Positions 5,420 to 8,334 of a stretch of 8,334 nt of DNA are shown here, one piece after another (positions within the stretch are counted from its first letter, which is position 1; each line of letters starts with the position of its first letter). Both the position numbers and the translations under genes were made by a program. The DNA lies in NCBI GenBank assembly GCA_007127615.1, contig SKZB01000392.1, positions 1 to 8,334 of the forward strand, written 5' to 3'. The DNA is from Phycisphaerales bacterium (GTDB lineage: Bacteria; Planctomycetota; Phycisphaerae; Phycisphaerales; SM1A02). Below the pieces are notes generated by a model, which worked only from the letters and a program-made list of their open reading frames with translations, ran no database searches and had not been told where the DNA came from.

Positions 5420-7146
5420 GCGGACCTCCGCGCGTCGATTCGGGCGTTCGGGCCCGGATCGCGGGTCACCGTTTCGTGGTCGGTGCCCGGTTCGGTTGCC
5501 ATGGCGGTCAGACTTGCGGCGGCGGAGATCTCACCCAACGTGGTCAGGCCGAGTCGGGCTTTCTCCAGACCGTCACGCCACATCGGTGTCATGCCTTCAT
5601 CCAGAGCGCACCGACGAACGCGCTCGGTCGATCCGCCCGATTCGATCAGGGCTTTGATCCCGGCCGTGATGCGGAAGAACTCGTAGATGCCGACCCTGCC
5701 TCGAAATCCGGTCTGCGAACACCGCGCGCATCCGCGTCCCTCGACGAAGCCGCGGGCCGCCTCCAGATCGAAGCGGCGCCGGGTCAATTCATCGACGTCC
5801 GTTTCGTGAACACAATGCTGACAGACGCGCCGCACCAGTCGCTGCGCAATGACGCCGAGCAGTGCGGAGTTAATGACGAACGAGGGGAGGTTGAAATCCC
5901 GCAGCCGCGCGATCGCGCCCGGCGCATCATTCGTGTGAACGGTCGAGAGGACCATGTGGCCGGTCAGGGCGGCCTGGAGCGCGATGGTCGCGGTTTCCTG
6001 ATCGCGAATCTCGCCCACCAGCACCACGTCGGGATCCTGACGCAGGATGGACCGCAGCGCATTGGCGAAAGTCAGCCCGATCTCCGGGTGCACCTGGATC
6101 TGACGAATAAGCGGCAGACGTATCTCGACCGGATCCTCGATGGTCATGATGTTCCGCGCCGGTGTGTTCAGCTTGGACAACGCGGTGTAGAGCGTGGTCG
6201 TCTTGCCCGAGCCGGTCGGCCCGGTGACCAGCAGCATGCCGTACGGTTCCTGAAGCACCGACTCCATTTCCCGGGCGAGCCCGGCGTTCATGCCGAGTTC
6301 ATGAAAGTCCGTGACCGCCTGTGTGTTCGCCAGCAGGCGCATGACCGCGTTCTCACCGCAGACGGTCGGTACGGTTGAAAGTCGAACATCGACCGGCTGA
6401 TGGCCGTGACGAAAGCGGAACTTACCGTCCTGCGGCCGACGGGTCTGGGTGAGATCGAGGTGCGCCATGACTTTCAGTCGCTGTACGAGCGCGGCGTGCA
6501 TCGAAAGTGACGGCCCCTGGCGCGGCTGAAGCACGCCGTCGATGCGGTAACGCACGTGCAGTTCATGCTCATCCGGGCTCAAGTGAATGTCGCTGGCATT
6601 CTGCTCAACCGCATCCTTGAGAAGCTGCTGGACCGCCGCGATGACCGGCTGATTGCTGTGCTCATCGGCGGAGTCGATTTCCACCTCATCGACGCCGGTC
6701 GCCTGACCGTGGGAAAGACTGTACGCGCGGGAGATCATCGCGCGAATCTGCTCACGATCGGCAAGTACCGCGTCGACTTCACAGCGCGTGACCTGGCGCA
6801 CCTGATCCGCCGCATCGAGATCCATTGGATCATCCATCGCGAGCGTCATCACGTTGTCCACGACGAACAGCGGAAATGAGCAGGTGCGCTCGGCAACGGC
6901 GCGGGGCAAATGTTGCGTGTTGCTGTAACACGGCTCGTAGTCCGCCAGGTTGACGAAGACCGTTTCGGAAATGTCCGCGCGGATCAGCGCCAGGTTACGG
7001 CCGGAGACGTATTCCAGGGCAACAATCGCATCGACGAGGTCGGTCTCGTGCTCCTGCGCATACCGCCGGGCCTGATCGATCTGCTCCGCGGTGATCACCT
7101 GCTCGCCGAGCAGGGCCTTCTCCAGAAACTGATCCTGCTCACGCAT
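5416..7146 (-). CDS. gspE: Secretion/pilus assembly ATPase GspE/PilB
   Basis: 576 aa from the ATG at 7146. Residues about 1-145 form the N-terminal T2SSE/MshEN-like domain. The catalytic core has NASDIHLSP (183-191), Walker A GPTGSGKT (309-316), the Asp box IEDPVE (336-341), Walker B DPDVVLVGEIRD (371-382) and the His box TGHMVLSTVHTND (395-407). Cysteines 442, 445, 473 and 476 form the CxxC...CxxC zinc site found in GspE/PilB extension ATPases but not in PilT. The enzyme hydrolyses ATP at the cytoplasmic face to drive pseudopilin polymerisation. In the N-terminal domain the RLG and central Gly positions of the c-di-GMP-binding MshEN motif are replaced (FLE and Gln at about residues 7-16), so direct c-di-GMP binding there is doubtful. 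GAGG precedes the 7146 start; ATG codons at 7152 and 7176 would fit worse. The start overlaps the PilZ gene end by 8 nt. Confidence 0.97.
   Translation of the reverse strand: MREQDQFLEKALLGEQVITAEQIDQARRYAQEHETDLVDAIVALEYVSGRNLALIRADISETVFVNLADYEPCYSNTQHLPRAVAERTCSFPLFVVDNVMTLAMDDPMDLDAADQVRQVTRCEVDAVLADREQIRAMISRAYSLSHGQATGVDEVEIDSADEHSNQPVIAAVQQLLKDAVEQNASDIHLSPDEHELHVRYRIDGVLQPRQGPSLSMHAALVQRLKVMAHLDLTQTRRPQDGKFRFRHGHQPVDVRLSTVPTVCGENAVMRLLANTQAVTDFHELGMNAGLAREMESVLQEPYGMLLVTGPTGSGKTTTLYTALSKLNTPARNIMTIEDPVEIRLPLIRQIQVHPEIGLTFANALRSILRQDPDVVLVGEIRDQETATIALQAALTGHMVLSTVHTNDAPGAIARLRDFNLPSFVINSALLGVIAQRLVRRVCQHCVHETDVDELTRRRFDLEAARGFVEGRGCARCSQTGFRGRVGIYEFFRITAGIKALIESGGSTERVRRCALDEGMTPMWRDGLEKARLGLTTLGEISAAASLTAMATEPGTDHETVTRDPGPNARIDARRSA
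5424..5429 (-). promoter_or_regulatory. Strong ribosome binding site of the platform gene, inside the ATPase gene end
   Basis: GGAGGT on the minus strand lies 4 nt before the ATG at 5419. It is the best Shine-Dalgarno match in the operon and sits within the last codons of the ATPase gene. Confidence 0.7.
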
Positions 7147-7612
7147 GCCCATCCCCCTCGTCGCCCGGGTCCCCACCCGTCTCGTGCTCCGCCCTCATCG
7201 CGGCCTTGAGCCGGTCGATTCGGTCGGGCAGGCCGGGCTCGGCATCGACGAACGCCAGGCCGAGCGCATAGGTCGGCTCATGGCCGGCGAGCGACACGCG
7301 GCGCACCTTGACGCGGTGTTCGAACACGACTTCGTAGATCGGCGTGCCGTCCCGCGCCGTGCCGGTCGGACGGTGGCTGAAGACGCGCACCGTCCCCTCC
7401 GTCATGCGCGGCAGATACTCGGGGAGAAAGAGACCGATCCCGCCCGGGCTCATGTCCGTCGCCCGGCCGCGGCTGGTGTGGGCGTTCACCGCCTGTGAAG
7501 TTGAGCTGAACTTGACCTGATCCCGGTGTTCGGGCGCAATGACGAACTCCGCGCGATAATCGATCGCCTCACGCGCATGCTGGCGGGTTGTCAGAGTACT
7601 CGTGTGCATCAT
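7139..7612 (-). CDS. PilZ-domain protein, probable c-di-GMP effector
   Basis: 157 aa from the ATG at 7612. Both halves of the PilZ c-di-GMP-binding signature are present: RQHAR (Arg10 and Arg14, the RxxxR motif) and DMSPGG (Asp53, Ser55, Gly58, the D/NxSxxG motif). Strands typical of the PilZ barrel follow (IYEVVFEHRVKVRRVSL, then YALGLAFVDAE) and a short C-terminal helix (PDRIDRLKAAMRAE). There is no signal peptide, so it is cytoplasmic. Two adjacent ATG codons (7612 and 7609) exist; AGGA (complement of 7620-7623) lies 7 nt before the first. The frame is open up to 7738, but that stretch lacks conservation-like features. The gene leads the operon and its stop lies inside the ATPase start (8-nt overlap), suggesting a matched level of the two proteins and a role in switching pseudopilus assembly by c-di-GMP. 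The partner protein is inferred. Confidence 0.88.
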   Translation of the reverse strand: MMHTSTLTTRQHAREAIDYRAEFVIAPEHRDQVKFSSTSQAVNAHTSRGRATDMSPGGIGLFLPEYLPRMTEGTVRVFSHRPTGTARDGTPIYEVVFEHRVKVRRVSLAGHEPTYALGLAFVDAEPGLPDRIDRLKAAMRAEHETGGDPGDEGDGHA

Positions 7613-7763
7613 GTCGTGATCCTGCCGAGGACCGTCGGCTCCGCACGCCGATATCGGCCATCCCGTCGCCGCGATCCACGGAAGCCGCGCCAATCGCGCC
7701 ATTCGGACAGACCGCAGGATCGCCCTCCGCCGAAGCACGTCCGATATCGCGTCTTGGCTCGGG
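7613..7763 (-). other. Leader region of the operon, no clear promoter
   Basis: Between the hairpin and the PilZ start I see no convincing -35/-10 pair. The stretch holds the AGGA ribosome binding site (7620-7623) and two copies of CCGATATCG (7648-7656 and 7741-7749). The first lies in the 12-bp palindrome GCCGATATCGGC (7647-7658). These could be regulator sites. Confidence 0.3.
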
Positions 7764-7789
7764 CGGATCGTTCCGAATGGAACGATCCG
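7764..7789 (-). terminator. Perfect 11-bp hairpin just after the sigma-factor remnant
   Basis: CGGATCGTTCC (7764-7774) and GGAACGATCCG (7779-7789) pair perfectly around a 4-nt loop (GAAT). The hairpin begins on the minus strand directly after the TGA at 7790-7792, where a terminator is expected. No U-tract follows, so it may be a non-canonical terminator or an mRNA-end stabiliser. Because of the symmetry it could act in both directions, but no plus-strand gene ends here. Confidence 0.6.
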
Positions 7790-8334
7790 TCACTTCAGTT
7801 CTTTGGGGGTGACGCACTCTGCCGCTTGGCAAGATACGCCCAGTGGTCGTCGATGCGTCGTGTACTCGCTGAGTCGGCGGAGAATGCGAGATTTTGCCTG
7901 GTAGACCTGCTCAATCGACAGCCCCAACGCATTGGTGGTGTTGCCTGCGGAATCGTCCTCAAGGGCGTACTGCGTAATCGCCGGTCGATCGAGTTCGTTG
8001 AACCATTCTCAATGGAACGCATCGCCAGACGCATGTGGTACTGCCTCCACTCGACTTCCCAGAGCACTTCCAATGACGCGGCATCATCGACATCTGCCAC
8101 CGCATCATCGGTCGATAGAGCACGAAGACCCTGTTCTGAGAAATTTTCTGAAAAATGATGTGGCCGGTGATGGTTTTGAGGGATCCGCGGAAGCGGCCCC
8201 GTTTCTCGTCTCCCCCCCCACAGACCGACCCCCCCGCCATGGCTCGCGTCACGTGCTCCCTGCGCCAGTCAGAGAAAACGGGGCATGTACCGCCACTCCT
8301 CACAGACATGACCCTCGTGACTCGGCCCAAGAGC
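7790..8334 (-). pseudogene. Frame-disrupted ECF-type sigma factor, running off the window
   Basis: No single frame is long, but three consecutive minus-strand frames together read like a sigma factor of the ECF type common in planctomycetes. At 8160-8201 one frame gives RGRFRGSLKTITGH, like the end of region 2. From about 8150 to 8010 a second frame gives ALSTDDAVADVDDAASLEVL, then WEVEWRQYHMRLAMRSIE. From about 8008 to 7790 a third frame gives FNELDRPAITQYALEDDSA, then ALGLSIEQVYQAKSRILRRL (region 4 helix-turn-helix, about 7871-7930), ending at TGA 7790-7792. Both frame changes go the same way and each would be repaired by one added base. The gene is therefore decayed, or the sequence has two single-base gaps. 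Upstream of about 8205 the frame is uncertain, near G tracts of 8 and 7. The sigma identity rests on pattern recognition of the C-terminal half. Confidence 0.55.

Noticed and set aside
5365..6378. Plus-strand open frame of 337 codons opposite the ATPase gene
   Set aside because: It lies over the Walker B, His-box and zinc-site codons of the ATPase; its translation is low-complexity Arg/Gly/Asp-rich sequence without motifs.
7613..7738. 42-residue N-terminal extension of the PilZ protein
   Set aside because: The stretch is Arg-rich and unlike any known extension, and the AGGA ribosome binding site points to 7612.
7526..8158. Plus-strand open frame over the PilZ start and sigma remnant
   Set aside because: It crosses the operon leader and the strong hairpin, has no ribosome binding site that I can see, and its product shows no recognisable motif.

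Overview
The window is GC-rich bacterial DNA. It carries most of one minus-strand operon for a type II secretion (general secretory pathway) or type IV pilus-like pseudopilus machine. Read right to left, the genes are a PilZ-domain protein, the assembly ATPase (GspE/PilB), the polytopic inner-membrane platform protein (GspF/PilC), the major pseudopilin (GspG), three minor pseudopilins (GspH, GspI and GspJ types), a large PilX/GspK-type protein carrying a PA14 domain, and the first 56 codons of a further gene cut by the left edge. The order E-F-G-H-I-J-K-(L?) is the classical gsp order, which helps name the weakly conserved minor pseudopilins and suggests that the cut gene is GspL/PilM-like.

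Several traits suggest a planctomycete, perhaps a Phycisphaerae relative; this is inference from style, not a taxonomic test. They are a pseudopilin with Ala-Phe-Thr-Leu-Ile-Glu at its processing site, a PilX-type N-terminus fused to PA14 and a long beta-rich tail, and a sigma-factor remnant whose C-terminal wording (VYQAKSRILRRL, and an upstream WEVEW) resembles the sigma factors expanded in that phylum.

Layout. 1-169: start of a cut CDS. 170-278: a 109-nt gap with palindromes and a possible attenuator hairpin. 279-4079: five pseudopilin-type genes, tightly packed. 4080-4213: a 134-nt gap with a possible internal promoter and a palindrome ahead of the major pseudopilin. 4214-7612: platform protein, ATPase and PilZ protein, linked by overlapping stop and start codons. 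7613-7763: leader without an obvious promoter. 7764-7789: a perfect 11-bp hairpin. 7790-8334: a frame-disrupted ECF-type sigma-factor gene running to the right edge. No plus-strand gene, tRNA, rRNA, CRISPR array or transposon is supported.

Working together (family knowledge): GspE powers GspF, which lifts GspG subunits from the membrane into a short helical filament. GspH, GspI, GspJ and GspK normally cap the filament tip. Here the K-like protein is enlarged by a PA14 domain, a fold often linked to carbohydrate binding, so the tip may itself recognise a ligand. The leading PilZ gene suggests c-di-GMP control. Secretin, GspC, GspM and prepilin peptidase genes are not in the window.
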